Source: an uncultured Ruminococcus sp. (GTDB lineage Bacteria > Bacillota > Clostridia > Oscillospirales > Ruminococcaceae). From it: a stretch of DNA of 40,771 nt. The position numbers and the translations under genes are program-made. Location: contig CALESG010000010.1 of the NCBI GenBank assembly GCA_937907215.1, forward strand, positions 1 to 40,771, read 5' to 3'. Positions 31,850 through 40,493 of the stretch are shown here, one piece after another (the stretch's first letter is position 1; each line of letters starts with the position of its first letter). A model generated the notes under the pieces. It saw only the letters and a list, made by a program, of their open reading frames with translations, ran no database searches and was not told the origin of the DNA.

Positions 31850-33256
31850 ATGGAAAATAAAGAAGGACAGATGATAATGAATATCGTTGAAGACATAAGA
31901 AAAAAATATAATGAAAACTGCGAACAATCAGCAGCTCTGGCAAAAGAATCAGAAGAGCGATACAGAATACCGGCAGAACTTTACGGCAAATATGATGTAA
32001 AGCGTGGACTACGTGACCTAAACGGCAAAGGCGTAGTGGCTGGTCTTACAACAATAAGTCAAGTATCCGGAAGCAAAGAGGTAGATGGCGTTCGCACTTC
32101 AGACGTAGGACGTCTTTTATACAGAGGCATCCCTATAGAAGAACTTGTAGAAGGTTTTATCTCTCAGGACAGATTTGGATTTGAAGAAATAGTATATCTT
32201 TTGCTTGTAGGCGACCTTCCAAACAAGGAACAGCTAAAAAGCTTTCATACTCTTATATCTGAATATCAGTTCCTTCCAGAAAAATTCAAAAGCGGCATTA
32301 TTATGAAAATGCCAAGCGACAACATTATGAGTACAATGGAAAAGTGCGTTTTGTCACTTCATGCAATAGACCAAAATCCTGATGATATTTCAATCGAAAA
32401 TGTAATGCGTCAGAGTTTGGAACTTATTGCACGTTTTCCAGCACTTGCTGTATACAGCTATCAAGCTGCACAATACTTTCGTCAAGGCGAAAGCATGGTC
32501 TACAACAGACCTGATCCAAAAAAGACTATCGCAGAAAATTTCCTTACAATGCTGCGTCCGGACGGAAAATACACAAAACTGGAAGCAAAACTGCTTGACT
32601 TAGCACTCGTACTTCATGCAGAACACGGAGGCGGAAACAATTCAGCATTTACAGTACATGTTGTAACATCTTCAGGTACTGATACTTATTCCGCAATTTC
32701 AGCGGCACTTGGTTCTCTTAAAGGTCCAAAGCACGGAGGCGCTAATCTCAAGGTAATGGAAATGTTTGATGACCTAAAACAAAATGTTCCAAACTGGCAG
32801 GATGAGGACGCTCTTCGCTCTTATCTTGGCAATCTGCTTGATAAAAACGGATTTGACAGAAGCGGACTTATTTACGGTATGGGCCATGCGATTTATTCTA
32901 TATCAGACCCACGAGCTGAGATCCTTAAAACATTTGCAGAAAAGCTTTCTGTAGAAAAAAATTGTCACGATGAATTCCAGCTCTATGCAAATGTAGAACG
33001 CATTGCAAAGGAACTCATTTCAAGCAAGAGAAAAATATATAAGGGCGTATGTGCAAATGTAGACCTATACAGCGGACTTGTATATAAAATGCTTGGTATT
33101 CCTACTGCTCTTTATACACCGCTCTTTGCAGTAGCACGTATAGCAGGATGGTCGGCTCATCGTCTGGAAGAACTTATAAATGCATCAAAAATAATACGTC
33201 CATCATATCTTCCTGTAAGTGCAAAGCGAAAATACATACCTATAGAAGACAGATAA
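31850..33256 (+). CDS. Citrate synthase (si-type family)
   Basis: Citrate synthase condenses oxaloacetate and acetyl-CoA. The ATG at 31850 follows AAAGGAG and gives 468 residues; the TTG 18 bases before it lies ahead of that ribosome site. The three catalytic regions are present: LHAEHGGGNNSAF, then GPKHGGAN and YGMGHAIYSISDPRAEILK, and a C-terminal active-site part (YSGLVYKMLGIPTALYTPLF). An N-terminal extension of about 40 residues is longer than in B. subtilis CitZ. The family also includes 2-methylcitrate synthases, so the citrate assignment is likely but not proven. No other TCA genes are near, so its role is probably glutamate precursor supply. Confidence 0.92.
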   Translation: MENKEGQMIMNIVEDIRKKYNENCEQSAALAKESEERYRIPAELYGKYDVKRGLRDLNGKGVVAGLTTISQVSGSKEVDGVRTSDVGRLLYRGIPIEELVEGFISQDRFGFEEIVYLLLVGDLPNKEQLKSFHTLISEYQFLPEKFKSGIIMKMPSDNIMSTMEKCVLSLHAIDQNPDDISIENVMRQSLELIARFPALAVYSYQAAQYFRQGESMVYNRPDPKKTIAENFLTMLRPDGKYTKLEAKLLDLALVLHAEHGGGNNSAFTVHVVTSSGTDTYSAISAALGSLKGPKHGGANLKVMEMFDDLKQNVPNWQDEDALRSYLGNLLDKNGFDRSGLIYGMGHAIYSISDPRAEILKTFAEKLSVEKNCHDEFQLYANVERIAKELISSKRKIYKGVCANVDLYSGLVYKMLGIPTALYTPLFAVARIAGWSAHRLEELINASKIIRPSYLPVSAKRKYIPIEDR

Positions 33257-33269
33257 ATATATAAAAAAT

Positions 33270-33287
33270 CTGTCTTCACAAGATGCA
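33270..33287. repeat. Single end of repeat B
   Basis: CTGTCTTCACAAGATGCA is identical over 18 bases to the inverse of 21173-21190, the right end of repeat B. It sits between citrate synthase and the next gene, immediately before the ribosome site GGAGG. Confidence 0.6.
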
Positions 33288-33304
33288 AATTGGAGGTCTT
33301 GGGA

Positions 33305-35104
33305 GTGTTTCGTGAATGTATAAATCTTTTAAAAAAATCCGGACGAACGCTTGTTTTATTTGAAATAGGCATACAAGTTTTAACATTCGCTGCAATAGTA
33401 CCGCTTGTAGGTCTTATTATTGACTGTGCTATAAATCTGGCTGGATTGAAATACCTTACAAATGCAAATATCTCACAACTTCTAAAATCTGTCTGGACAC
33501 TGCCTATGTTTGCACTTATTGCACTCATAGCAGCTGTGCAGATAATGCTTAATTTTACAGGCATTATAGCATGTTTTAAAGCAGCTGAACAAAATCGCAG
33601 ACTGAGTTTTGGTCAGCTTATATATGAGCTGACTTCAAGTATAAAGAGAATGTTCTCATCGGGAACAGGTTCTCTTTTGACGCACCTGCTGCTTATTTTG
33701 CCTGCGATCTCACTTCCGGCTGCCGGCGGACTTATATCAGCCATAGGTATGCCGGATATTTTAAGCAGGGTAATTCCAAACACTGCAATGCTGCTTATGG
33801 TATATTCTGTCGCTGTAGCATTATGTTTTACTATCGGTATAAAATGGATAATATCACTGCCTATATATGTTTGTCGTCATTGCAGTTTTCGTGCCGCAAG
33901 GCGTCAGAGCAGCCGACTTATATCCGGAAATACATTTTCCGTTCTTATAAGCCTGCTTCTGTGGAGTCTTGGTTATCTTGCCGCATTTGTAATGATCATT
34001 ATAGCAGTAACCGGAATCGGAATAGGTACACTAAATCTATTTGGCATAACTGTTTCTTACGGCAGTAAGTCGCTGAAAGTTATAAGATATTTCCTGCTTT
34101 TCTTTGTGTTTTTATTTTCAGCCGGAACAGTGCCTTATTTTGCAGCCGCAACATTCTCAAAATATAAAACACTGCTGTCAAAAAGAAAAATTATAAGCAA
34201 AAGCAAAAGTTCAAAAAAATTTGCATACAAAAATAAAAATAACCGCATTATAGCAGTTCTTACAGCAATGGCTCTTATATTTGCAGACAGTGTGTATATC
34301 TTTAGATTGGCTTCAGGTGATGTATCAGTGCGATTTTTGCTGAATATCAGTCCGATGACAATAGCTCACAGAGGATATTCTACGATAGCACCTGAAAATA
34401 CAGAATATGCATTTATTGCTGCAATGCAGCAAGGTGCAGATGGAATAGAACTTGATGTGCAGCAAACATCAGACGGCATTCCTGTTGTTATACATGACAT
34501 CAGTCTTAAAAGAATAGCTGGAATAGACCGTAAAGTTTCATCATACACCTATGCCGAATTGTCACAAATAGACGTTGGCAGCTGGTATAATCCACAGTTC
34601 AGTGATGCTAGAATAATGACTCTTGAAGAAGTTATACGTCTTACAGACGGAAAAGTATTTCTGAACATAGAACTTAAAAGAGGTGCAATCGTAAATCATA
34701 TAGAGCAAAAAGTAGCTGCACTCATTGAACAATACGGAATAAAAAGCCAATGCTGCGTAACATCATTTTCATACGAATCTCTAAAACGTATAAAAAAATG
34801 CGATGAAGATATAAAGACTGGACTTATAATGAGCATTGCAACGGGTAATTTCTATAATCTTGATTATGTTGATGCATTCAGTATAAAAAGTATGTTTATA
34901 AGCTCTCAGGTCGTGAACAATGCACATCAAGTGGGTAAAGAAGTTTATGCATGGACGGTAAACAACACCAATGAAATGCATCGAATGCTTGGGCTGAACG
35001 TTGACCATATCATCACCGACAGACCGGCTCTTCTTATGGAACAAATAGACAAGAATATTTCAGAATATACTCTGCTTGATACGGCTTTGAATCTTATATC
35101 GTAA
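33305..35104 (+). CDS. Glycerophosphodiester phosphodiesterase with N-terminal membrane domain
   Basis: The protein hydrolyses glycerophosphodiesters to glycerol-3-phosphate and an alcohol, possibly in lipid or teichoic acid turnover. Residues 1-340 form a membrane domain with about eight helices (the glycerophosphoryl diester phosphodiesterase membrane domain). A GDPD/GlpQ barrel spans about 350-595: MTIAHRGYSTIAPENTEYAF, GADGIELDVQQTSDGIPVVI, HDISLKRIAG, FLNIELKRG, and YAWTVNNTNEMHRML. The conserved His-Arg, the Glu/Asp metal ligands and the second His are present. Start GTG 33305 lies 8 bases after GGAGG; a TTG at 33290 is before that site. 599 residues. The catalytic half probably faces outward. 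Confidence 0.92.
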   Translation: MFRECINLLKKSGRTLVLFEIGIQVLTFAAIVPLVGLIIDCAINLAGLKYLTNANISQLLKSVWTLPMFALIALIAAVQIMLNFTGIIACFKAAEQNRRLSFGQLIYELTSSIKRMFSSGTGSLLTHLLLILPAISLPAAGGLISAIGMPDILSRVIPNTAMLLMVYSVAVALCFTIGIKWIISLPIYVCRHCSFRAARRQSSRLISGNTFSVLISLLLWSLGYLAAFVMIIIAVTGIGIGTLNLFGITVSYGSKSLKVIRYFLLFFVFLFSAGTVPYFAAATFSKYKTLLSKRKIISKSKSSKKFAYKNKNNRIIAVLTAMALIFADSVYIFRLASGDVSVRFLLNISPMTIAHRGYSTIAPENTEYAFIAAMQQGADGIELDVQQTSDGIPVVIHDISLKRIAGIDRKVSSYTYAELSQIDVGSWYNPQFSDARIMTLEEVIRLTDGKVFLNIELKRGAIVNHIEQKVAALIEQYGIKSQCCVTSFSYESLKRIKKCDEDIKTGLIMSIATGNFYNLDYVDAFSIKSMFISSQVVNNAHQVGKEVYAWTVNNTNEMHRMLGLNVDHIITDRPALLMEQIDKNISEYTLLDTALNLIS

Positions 35105-35109
35105 ATTTT

Positions 35110-35126
35110 AGAACTTGTATTCATAA
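35110..35126. repeat. Single end of repeat B variant
   Basis: AGAACTTGTATTCATAA resembles the inverse of 21236-21252 (one mismatch). It lies between the phosphodiesterase stop and the AGGAGG of the next gene, so it is transcribed in a 37-base gap. Confidence 0.5.
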
Positions 35127-35141
35127 ATACAGGAGGACTAA

Positions 35142-35723
35142 ATGAAGCTTTACGCCTGTTTTTTTCACAAATGCACGCCTGATCAGCAGCATGAAAATGC
35201 ACACAAACTTCTAAGTTTTGCTCTAAAAAAAGAATATGGCATTGATAAATACACCTTAAAAAAAGGCAGCCACGGCAAACCGTATCTTAAAGAAAATGAA
35301 TATATTAAAATAAATCTATCCCACTGCAATCAACTTGCCGTATGTGCTGTAGGAAAATGCAATGCTATAGGTATAGACTGTGAATCACTTAGAACAGTGC
35401 GTGAAAGAGTAATAAAACGTGTCTGCACAGTACAGGAAAAATATGAAATAGAACATTCAGATAATATGGACCTTGCATTTACAAGATTTTGGACACTTAA
35501 GGAAAGCTTTGTAAAAGCTATAGGAATTGGTGTTTCATACCCTATGAAAAATGCTGCCTTTTCACTTCATAAGGATATAATATATACAAATATAGAAAAT
35601 GCATTGCTTAGACAATGGGTGATACAAGATAAATATGTCATATCACTTTGTACTAAAATAGATGACCAAAGCATATATGATGATATAAAACTTGTATTTG
35701 TATCTAAAAATATACTTATGTAA
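35142..35723 (+). CDS. 4'-phosphopantetheinyl transferase (Sfp type)
   Basis: This enzyme moves the phosphopantetheine arm of CoA to a serine of a carrier protein. The 193-residue length is near the Sfp family length of about 220. The family motifs are INLSHCNQLAVCAVG, then AIGIDCE (Asp/Glu metal ligands), and FWTLKESFVKAIGIGVSYP (the W-x-x-KE-x-x-x-K motif). The start ATG follows AGGAGG. No NRPS, PKS or acyl carrier gene is in this window, so its target is elsewhere; it could modify the fatty acid ACP if AcpS is absent. It follows the phosphodiesterase by 37 bases, probably in one transcript. Confidence 0.92.
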   Translation: MKLYACFFHKCTPDQQHENAHKLLSFALKKEYGIDKYTLKKGSHGKPYLKENEYIKINLSHCNQLAVCAVGKCNAIGIDCESLRTVRERVIKRVCTVQEKYEIEHSDNMDLAFTRFWTLKESFVKAIGIGVSYPMKNAAFSLHKDIIYTNIENALLRQWVIQDKYVISLCTKIDDQSIYDDIKLVFVSKNILM

Positions 35724-35746
35724 AATAAAAAAGGCTGTTGCAGCTC

Positions 35747-35787
35747 AAAAAAAATTCCCCTCTTTTTTAAGAGGGGAATTTTTTTTA
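35747..35787. terminator. Bidirectional terminator between the Sfp and dockerin genes
   Basis: AATTCCCCTC and GAGGGGAATT form a perfect 10-base stem with a small loop. It is followed by TTTTTTTT on the plus strand and preceded by an A-run of 8, so it ends transcripts from both sides. Confidence 0.92.
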
Positions 35788-35809
35788 AATTGCATTTTAA
35801 AATTACAAA

Positions 35810-37225
35810 TTACAGAATAGGAAGTGCTGCAAGATGTCCTGACAGATATTCCATAATTACTGTAACATCCTTAACTGAAAGTGTACCATCAAAAGAACAA
35901 TCGGAATTTGCGATTTGTTCTACATTCATAAATACAATACCTGATAAATACTTGTGCAGCAGAACTGCATCAGCTACAGTAACTTCTCCGTCCATATTGG
36001 TATCACCATAAATTGAAGCATATGCACTATTTACTATAACATTCTCATCGTCAACTTCATATTTTGAATCAGTAGACTCTGAAACTTCTGTAGTGCTTTC
36101 AGTAACTGTTGTAGTTTCAGTTGTTGTTTCATCATAATTAGTAATTTCAGTTGTTATCTCTGTTGTTTCAGCTTCTGAACCTGAAGTGATCTCCTCTGTT
36201 TCAGAAGTCATTGTGGTTTCGGTTGTTGTTTCTGTAACAGTTGTTATTTCCTCTGTTGTTGTAGTTGTTTCAGCAGGCTCTGTGTCTTGTGAACGCTCTA
36301 AATAGTTCATAGAGCAATATCCTTCGTAGCTGCCATAGTTAACAGCTGCCCACTCTCCATTAGAAGAAGTAACAGTTACAGACTCGCCACCTTTAATTGT
36401 CATAACAATAGAGTAATTAGTACCGGGACCACTTCTCATATTAAGTGAAGAACCAGTCACGATGTATGTTCCTGCACAGTCTTCGGTAAACTGATCAACA
36501 GGAGTTGTTGTTGTCGAAGTATCATCTGGATCAGCAGTGCCGCCAAATCCTTGCTGGCAAAGATAGTTATAAACCATATTTGCTCTGGAAACAAAGGCAC
36601 TATTGGAGCTGTATCCACTGTTTAAAGCTGCATTATGCATATCATCAAGAGTAACAGCACTGTAAGAACCAGCATTTGAAGCTGCTCTTTTTGCTACTCC
36701 TGCTGCAATACCACAGCCGAAATTGTAAATATCAGCATAAAGAACAAGAGCACCAGCATCTGTAATACCCATGTTCTGTCCTGAAATTATGTAATTCTGT
36801 ACATCAGAAGCAGCCTGTTCATCTTGTGCTGCAACTCCGCAATCGGAACTAAGCAGTGCAGCAGCGGCACTTGCCTCGGATGATGAGAATGTACGATAAT
36901 TCCAACTTGACGCACTCATAACTTCATTGTAAAAGGCTGAACCCAATGTTGCAGCAGCAAATGTTGGATCATTTTCACAAGCTCTTCTCATAACAGTAAG
37001 TGCTCTGTCAGCGTGCCACTGGAGCTTACCGACACTTACTGCACCGCAGTCGTTCGGATTTATAGAACCATAAGATCCCTCATGTGAGATTATACATTGA
37101 ATTGCCACATTAGTCATTTCTTCCAGCGATACAGCTGAAACGTTTGATGACGAGGTTATAGCTGACAGCACAAGTACGAGTGCAGTCACGCAGGATACCC
37201 CGACAGCCGAAATTCTTTTTAACAT
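35810..37225 (-). CDS. Secreted dockerin protein with lysozyme-like and SH3 domains
   Basis: ATG 37225 follows AAAGGAG, giving 471 residues; the frame extends further up but without a start signal. Parts in order: signal peptide (1-31, cleavage near SNVSA); a domain (about 33-240) that resembles peptidoglycan hydrolases (IISHEGSYGSINPNDCGAVS with VGKLQWH, where Glu49 could be the acid), a fold assignment I cannot prove; an SH3_3 domain (252-312: SSLNMRSGPGTNYSIVMTIK); a Thr/Glu-rich linker (313-405); and a type I dockerin (406-471) with two calcium-loop repeats, DTNMDGEVTVADAVLLHKYL and DCSFDGTLSVKDVTVIMEYL. It would be exported and bound to a cohesin scaffold. It is a single gene with a promoter at 37562-37590 and a 330-base leader. 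Confidence 0.85.
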   Translation of the reverse strand: MLKRISAVGVSCVTALVLVLSAITSSSNVSAVSLEEMTNVAIQCIISHEGSYGSINPNDCGAVSVGKLQWHADRALTVMRRACENDPTFAAATLGSAFYNEVMSASSWNYRTFSSSEASAAAALLSSDCGVAAQDEQAASDVQNYIISGQNMGITDAGALVLYADIYNFGCGIAAGVAKRAASNAGSYSAVTLDDMHNAALNSGYSSNSAFVSRANMVYNYLCQQGFGGTADPDDTSTTTTPVDQFTEDCAGTYIVTGSSLNMRSGPGTNYSIVMTIKGGESVTVTSSNGEWAAVNYGSYEGYCSMNYLERSQDTEPAETTTTTEEITTVTETTTETTMTSETEEITSGSEAETTEITTEITNYDETTTETTTVTESTTEVSESTDSKYEVDDENVIVNSAYASIYGDTNMDGEVTVADAVLLHKYLSGIVFMNVEQIANSDCSFDGTLSVKDVTVIMEYLSGHLAALPIL

Positions 37226-37561
37226 ATTAAACTTACTCCTTTTTTCTAAAAAACAATGTTTGAAATTTGCAAAGCAGCAGTCAAGGCTGCATTGCCATAC
37301 GGCTATACGTAAAATTGCTTGCCGTTTGCAATGCGTCTGCATTACCAATTATTAAATTGTAAAGTTGCCATAAGACTTGTGAAAAACATTGACAAGTGCT
37401 TAACTTATGCACAATGTCCTGTACTCTTTAAGTTCGACACCGGTCGAATTTCACTAATCTTATTTGCATTGCACGATATGCCTTTGTATGCACATCACGG
37501 AAGATTCCGACACCAGAAACTGCTTTAGTTCACAGTATATGCCGACTACCGTATGTTTTAT

Positions 37562-37590
37562 ATTATACCACACTTGTAACCAAATTGCAA
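37562..37590 (-). promoter_or_regulatory. Sigma-A promoter of the dockerin gene
   Basis: On the minus strand TTGCAA (37585-37590), 17 bases, TATAAT (37562-37567) with an extended TG before it. The 5' leader would be about 330 bases. Confidence 0.75.
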
Positions 37591-37878
37591 GACTTTCAAA
37601 GTATATTTAGCACTTATTCATATATCAGTTAAATGCTTTTGTAATTGTTTTCCACCGTTTTGTAAGATATAACTATAAATATGAATATTATAATATGATT
37701 AAGCGTATTTTTAAGTGTCAAATAATATATAAATTATTGATTCGATTTCTTGCAATGACCAATAAATAAATAAAAAAGTAAAAGTGACGCAATTTTCGTC
37801 AAAATTTGCTCTTAATTTATCTGGGCAAAAACAACTGTTAATTTTTTGTCTTTAGGAAATATTTGTGGAAAAAGGCTA

Positions 37879-37907
37879 TTGAAAATAATGCGAAAATTCG
37901 GTATAAT
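37879..37907 (+). promoter_or_regulatory. Sigma-A promoter of glgP
   Basis: TTGAAA (37879-37884), 17 bases, TATAAT (37902-37907). In the 90-base leader CGGCG (37925-37929) can pair with CGCCG (37983-37987), which abuts the GGAGG ribosome site. Confidence 0.78.
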
Positions 37908-38003
37908 ATATAGAGTGGTATATTCGGCGCTCTGTACCGTTTAAATGAAGGAACAATATGATGCCTTGTTAAAAATAATATTCGCCGGAGGATGGAGCTA
38001 AAA

Positions 38004-40409
38004 ATGGCTGATAAGAATACAGCAAAACGTGCCGAACTAAAAGAAAAGTTCGTAAACCGCCTGATGCTCGAATGTAATGTTACACCAAATGAAGCTTCTG
38101 ATAAACAGATCTATCAGACGCTCTCTGCTATGATGGTTGAAACTTTGAAACGTAAGCGTCAGCATTTCACAAACCGTGTACATTCCGAGGGACGTAAGCA
38201 AGTATATTATCTCTCAATGGAATTCCTCATGGGTCGTTCTCTCAAGACTTCTCTTTATAACCTCGAACTTGCCGAGGATTTTACGTCTATTCTAAAAGAA
38301 TTTGATATCAATCTGGAAAAAATATTTGAATGTGAACCTGACGCCGGTCTTGGAAACGGCGGTCTTGGCAGATTAGCAGCTTGCTATCTGGACGCTATGG
38401 CTACACAGGAGATCCCTGCAAAGGGTCACTCTATCTGCTATGAATATGGTATCTTCCAGCAAAAGCTTGAAGATGGCTGGCAGACAGAATTCCCTGACAA
38501 CTGGCTTCCCGGCGGCAGTGTTTGGCTTGATCCTAAGCCTGATGAGGCTATCGAAGTTCACTTTGAAGGCAATGTAAAAGAATACTGGCAGGACTCCTAC
38601 CACTATCTTTCTCATGAAAACTACAATACAGTTGTTGCTATTCCATATGACCTTTATGTTTCAGGTTATGGCAGTGAAGGTGTTTCTACACTGCGTCTGT
38701 GGCAGGCTAAAGCACCAAGCTTTGACATGAAGTCATTCAATGATGGTAACTATGAAAGCGCTCTTAGTCAGAATTCTATGGCTAATGCTATCTCAAAGGT
38801 TCTTTATCCTAATGATAATCACCTTGAAGGTAAATCACTTCGTCTGCGTCAGCAGTATTTCCTTTGTGCAGCAGCTATTGGTGATATTGTAAATCATCAT
38901 ATGAGTGTTTACGGCACACTGGATAATCTTCATGAAAAGGTTGCTATCCACATCAATGATACACACCCTACTCTGGCTATTCCAGAACTTATGCGTGTAC
39001 TGCTTGATGACTGCGGTTATACATGGGAACACGCATGGCACATTGTAACAAACACATTTGCTTACACCAACCATACTGTAATGGCTGAGGCTTTGGAAAA
39101 GTGGGATGTAAACCTTGTAAAGCACGTTATCCCAAGAATCTTCTCTATTATAATCGAGATAAACAACCGTTACTGTGCTGAACTTATGCAGCGTAATGGA
39201 TATGATAGTGCTAAGACAACACGTATGTCTATCATAAAGGACAACCAGATCCACATGGCAACACTTTGTGTAATGGCATCTCACAGTGTAAACGGCGTAT
39301 CAAAGCTGCACTCTGAAATCATCAAGGATTCTGTATTCCATGAAGAATATCTGGATACACCGGCTAAGTTCAAGAATGTAACCAATGGTATTGCATATAG
39401 AAGATGGCTGTATCAATCAAATCCTGGTCTTACAAAACTGCTGAAGGAAAAAATCGGTGATGGCTTCCTTAAAGACGGCAGTGAACTTAGAAAGCTTGAT
39501 GTATTTGCAAACGATAATTCCGTTCTGGAGTCACTGCGTAAAATCAAGAAGGAAAACAAGCAGAGATTTGCAAAGTATGTTAAGCAGAAGAGTGGTATTA
39601 TTCTGAATACAGACAGTGTATTTGATGTACAGGTAAAGCGTCTTCACGAATACAAGCGTCAGCATCTGAATGTAATGAACATTCTTGCACAGTATCAGTA
39701 TCTGCTTGATAATCCTAACGCTGATTTTGTACCAAAGACATATATATTTGCCGCTAAGGCAGCACCGGGGTATTATCTTGCAAAACAGATCATTAAGATG
39801 ATCTGGGCACTTTCTGAAGAAATTCGCAAGAATCCAAGAATTTCTGAAAAGCTTTCTGTATACTTCCTTGAGGACTACAAGGTAACACTTTCCGAGCTGC
39901 TTATGCCAGCAAGTGATATTTCTGAGCAGATCTCTCTGGCAGGTACTGAAGCGTCTGGTACAGGTAATATGAAGCTTATGCTTAACGGTGCAATAACACT
40001 GGGTACTCTGGACGGAGCTAACATTGAAATTGGCGATGCTGTTGGTGAAGACAACATTCTCATCTTTGGTATGAAGACAGAGGAAGTAAATGCACTGAAG
40101 GCACGTGGCTACAATCCAGAGCAGTATTATCACAACAATGGAATCATTCATAATTGTATTGATCGTATGTATTCAGGAATCAACGGCTGCAAGTTCAATG
40201 AGGTAGCAGATTCTCTGAAGAAATCTGACCCATATATGGTACTGGCTGACTTTGATTCTTATGCAGAGACTCAGAAGAGAAGTTCTGATCTGTATCGTGA
40301 TACAAAGAAATGGACACAGATGTCACTGCACAACATTGCAGGAGCTGGTATTTTCTCAGCTGACCGTGCAGTAAATGAGTATGCAAAGGACATTTGGGGT
40401 ATCAAGTAA
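38004..40409 (+). CDS. glgP: Glycogen/starch/alpha-glucan phosphorylase
   Basis: GlgP releases glucose-1-phosphate from glycogen or alpha-glucans with phosphate. From ATG 38004 it is 801 residues, normal for the GT35 family; ATG 37992 is too close to GGAGG and only adds four residues. Visible motifs: QVYYLSMEFLMGRSL, the substrate region GLGNGGLGRLAACYLDAMAT, HINDTHPTLAIPELMR, KNVTNGIAYRRWL, FDVQVKRLHEYKRQ, and the PLP site EASGTGNMKLMLNGAITLGT (Lys at about 645). Codons end in C and AAG more than average, consistent with high expression. It fits storage or starch use, as expected in an amylosome-type organism. It is a single gene with its own promoter and terminator. Confidence 0.96.
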   Translation: MADKNTAKRAELKEKFVNRLMLECNVTPNEASDKQIYQTLSAMMVETLKRKRQHFTNRVHSEGRKQVYYLSMEFLMGRSLKTSLYNLELAEDFTSILKEFDINLEKIFECEPDAGLGNGGLGRLAACYLDAMATQEIPAKGHSICYEYGIFQQKLEDGWQTEFPDNWLPGGSVWLDPKPDEAIEVHFEGNVKEYWQDSYHYLSHENYNTVVAIPYDLYVSGYGSEGVSTLRLWQAKAPSFDMKSFNDGNYESALSQNSMANAISKVLYPNDNHLEGKSLRLRQQYFLCAAAIGDIVNHHMSVYGTLDNLHEKVAIHINDTHPTLAIPELMRVLLDDCGYTWEHAWHIVTNTFAYTNHTVMAEALEKWDVNLVKHVIPRIFSIIIEINNRYCAELMQRNGYDSAKTTRMSIIKDNQIHMATLCVMASHSVNGVSKLHSEIIKDSVFHEEYLDTPAKFKNVTNGIAYRRWLYQSNPGLTKLLKEKIGDGFLKDGSELRKLDVFANDNSVLESLRKIKKENKQRFAKYVKQKSGIILNTDSVFDVQVKRLHEYKRQHLNVMNILAQYQYLLDNPNADFVPKTYIFAAKAAPGYYLAKQIIKMIWALSEEIRKNPRISEKLSVYFLEDYKVTLSELLMPASDISEQISLAGTEASGTGNMKLMLNGAITLGTLDGANIEIGDAVGEDNILIFGMKTEEVNALKARGYNPEQYYHNNGIIHNCIDRMYSGINGCKFNEVADSLKKSDPYMVLADFDSYAETQKRSSDLYRDTKKWTQMSLHNIAGAGIFSADRAVNEYAKDIWGIK

Positions 40410-40446
40410 ATTATAAAAATAGAGTAAAATAAAAAAGCAAAAACAA

Positions 40447-40493
40447 CAAGGCTTTCCGTAAAAGCAAACGACGGAAAGCCTTGTTTTAATTTT
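40447..40493 (+). terminator. Terminator of glgP
   Basis: CAAGGCTTTCCGT (40447-40459) and ACGGAAAGCCTTG (40471-40483) form a perfect 13-base stem followed by TTTTAATTTT. Confidence 0.94.

Larger units (their letters stand above)
37226..37991. other. Gene-free region between dockerin gene and glgP
   Basis: These 766 bases hold the two divergent promoters. The dockerin leader on the minus strand (about 37226-37555) has small hairpins: GCAGC/GCTGC at about 37272-37289, ACGGC/GCCGT at about 37300-37326, and TTCGAC/GTCGAA at about 37433-37448. The AT-rich centre (37591-37860) shows nothing I can name. Confidence 0.55.

Noticed and set aside
39531..40151. A 206-residue minus-strand frame inside glgP
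   Set aside because: It is antisense to strongly conserved phosphorylase sequence, Cys/Tyr/Leu-rich without motifs, and has no start signal.
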